A stretch of 64,000 nucleotides of DNA, from the NCBI GenBank assembly GCA_963742795.1, contig CAVUNL010000026.1, positions 62,001 to 126,000 on the forward strand, written 5' to 3'. Source of the stretch: Palsa-504 sp963742795. GTDB taxonomy: Bacteria > Actinomycetota > Actinomycetes > Streptosporangiales > Streptosporangiaceae. Every line of letters begins with the position of its first letter. The stretch's first letter is position 1. This document shows positions 62,800 to 64,000 of the stretch, piece after piece. Position numbers and translations under genes: made by a program. A model generated the notes under the pieces. The model did not search any database and had not been told where the DNA came from. It saw only the letters and a program-made list of their open reading frames with translations.

Positions 62800-63835
62800 C
62801 CCAGTCCTGGCACCCACCGGCGCTGCCGGTCTGATCGAGCGTCATACCGAGCCCCAGCCGGTTACCCTCGCCGTGCAGCTGCACCGTCGCCTCCTGCAGC
62901 ACGGCCAGCGCTCCGGGCAGGTCGCCGTTCCGGGCCCGGATGGCGCCAGCCAGCGACAGGGCGAAGCCGAGCACGCTGTCCAGGGCTCCGGCGCGGGCCA
63001 GGCAAGACTTTCCTCGACAAGCAGCAGGGCGGTCGGTAGTTCGCCGATCCATATCGCGGCTGCAGCCGCGTAGCAGGCGAGCGCCGACACCGCAGGGTTC
63101 CGATCCTTCGGGCTGCCTCGGCCGCCTCCATGGCGGGCCGCCGCGCCGCCGCGTGGTCTCCGGCGTCGGTCCAGGCCATCGCTTCCATGGCAAGGAAGAT
63201 TCCGGCAAAGAGCTCGCTACCCCATTTCTCGGCCTCGTGGCGGCCTTCCCGGGCGATGCTGGCCCCGCGTTCTGGCTGCCCGGTCAGCGAGTAGGTCCGG
63301 GAGAGCAGGCCTCGCGGCTGCCCGAAGCTGTTCGGATCGCTGGATGCCGGTTCTCCCAGGGCGTCCTCGGCCCGCCGTTGCGCCAGCTGGACGTCGCCGG
63401 CGTAGAACGCGCTCCACGCCGCCGCGTCTTACCGACCCCGCCGACGCCCGTCACGGTCACCAGCGACGACCGCTGCACGGCCGCGGCCAGCTCGGTGAGT
63501 TCGTCCGCCCGGCCGACGAACGAGCTGGGCTGGATCGGCAGGTTCCCGACGAACGCCTCGAGGGCCTCTGCCCTGACGGCCAGCACCTCCGCGGCCGGGA
63601 CCCGGCCCCGGGCCGCCGCCACGAACACCCCGCGCGCTGGCTCGGCCAGCTTCAGCGCCTCAGCCAGCAGCTCGGCGGTGTCCTTGTGTGCTGTCCGTTT
63701 GACCCCCCGCTCCAGGTCACTGACCGTCCGCGGGCTCAGCCCTGCCGCCTCCGCCAGCTCCTCCTGCGTCAGCTTGGCCTCGGTACGCAACCGCCGCAGC
63801 ACGCCGCCGAAACCCGGCACCGGCTGCTCGGTCAC
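62800..63835 (-). pseudogene. XRE-NB-ARC-TPR regulator with collapsed centre and frameshifts
   Basis: GTG 63835 begins VTEQPVPGFGGVLRRLRTEA, with an XRE helix-turn-helix (LTQEELAEAAGLSPRTVSDL and ERGVKRTAH) and SFVGRADELTELAAAVQRSS. The P-loop TGVGGVGKT is followed almost at once, in another frame, by TPR sequence (AWSAFYAGDVQLAQRRAEDA, EAEKWGSELFAGIFLAMEAM, LGFALSLAGAIRARNGDLPG). Family members have several hundred residues between P-loop and TPRs, so the ATPase and linker were deleted near 63435. Further shifts fall near 63100 and 63000. Confidence 0.7.
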
Positions 63836-64000
63836 GGCCCTACCGTCCCTCCGTCCCTCCGGCCGCCGCTGCCCGGCACGGCGCGGAAGGACCCGCACAC
63901 AGCGTACGCAGACCCGGAACCCCTTGGCCATCTCCTGCCCAGGCCTGGTCGGCGAAGCGCGCCCCGGCAAGAGTCGGTGAGCTCACCAGCGCGACACGCC
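63836..64000. other. Window edge
   Basis: Leader of the XRE-type gene; nothing else recognised. Any upstream neighbour lies outside the window. Confidence 0.3.

Overview
The window is about 64 kb of very GC-rich DNA with strong third-position G/C bias. Its gene set (large LuxR/LAL and BTAD regulators, PadR, MerR/HspR with DnaJ and Hsp20, ADP-forming acyl-CoA synthetase/GNAT fusion, hemerythrin, DUF1269, DUF2127, DUF6247, STAS/PAS proteins) points to an actinomycete, probably a soil filamentous one. I cannot assign a genus. Much of the window is accessory DNA: gene fragments, toxin-antitoxin (TA) modules, dispersed repeats and a dense tRNA array.

Layout. 0-10 kb: an intact LAL regulator, then fragments (beta-propeller, anion permease, IS630-type helix-turn-helix), an aldo/keto reductase, small stand-alone enzymes, a broken deazaflavin reductase and a first TA pair. 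10-18 kb: a DUF3533 membrane protein, a GNAT protein, a BTAD/AAA regulator and a benzoylformate-decarboxylase-like ThDP enzyme. 11-bp direct repeats typical of SARP-type operators stand in front of three of these genes. 19-30 kb: one long operon with PadR, an HAAS-domain membrane protein, an S53 lipoprotein peptidase, a MacB-like ATPase, two FtsX-type permeases and a second ATPase with a C-terminal AbrB-like domain. 30-36 kb: a DUF2314-like protein, two TA modules and a Cys-rich protein. 36-39 kb: a five-tRNA array with an HNH endonuclease remnant, apparently inserted into a LolA-like gene. 39-44 kb: a DUF6247 TA remnant, an integrase remnant and a heat-shock cluster (Pro-rich protein, MerR, HspR, DnaJ-like, Hsp20), then a short-chain dehydrogenase and a hemerythrin. 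44-54 kb: broken pirin and TPR genes, DUF1801, the acetyltransferase/acyl-CoA synthetase fusion, a Phd-RelE module, an MntA-HepT module with a PIN remnant, and DUF1269. 54-64 kb: an MFS pump, DUF2127, small actinobacterial proteins, and a divergent pair of a response regulator and a STAS-PAS sensor that both lack their phosphoacceptors. The window ends in a collapsed XRE-NB-ARC-TPR regulator.

The most unusual structure is a dispersed repeat of up to about 300 bp. It ends in the 3' half of a tRNA (CAT anticodon loop, T-arm and acceptor strand) without a matching 5' half. About ten copies lie between 9 and 52 kb, all in the same orientation, mostly next to TA modules. Two copies carry the same toxin-gene 3' end at their left edge, and one TA module is bracketed by two copies. 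This looks like serial accretion of TA cassettes at tRNA-derived attachment sites.

Many otherwise coherent genes are split by single-base frameshifts, several in short homopolymers. I mark these as frameshifted CDS rather than fragments, because either sequence error or recent decay could explain them.
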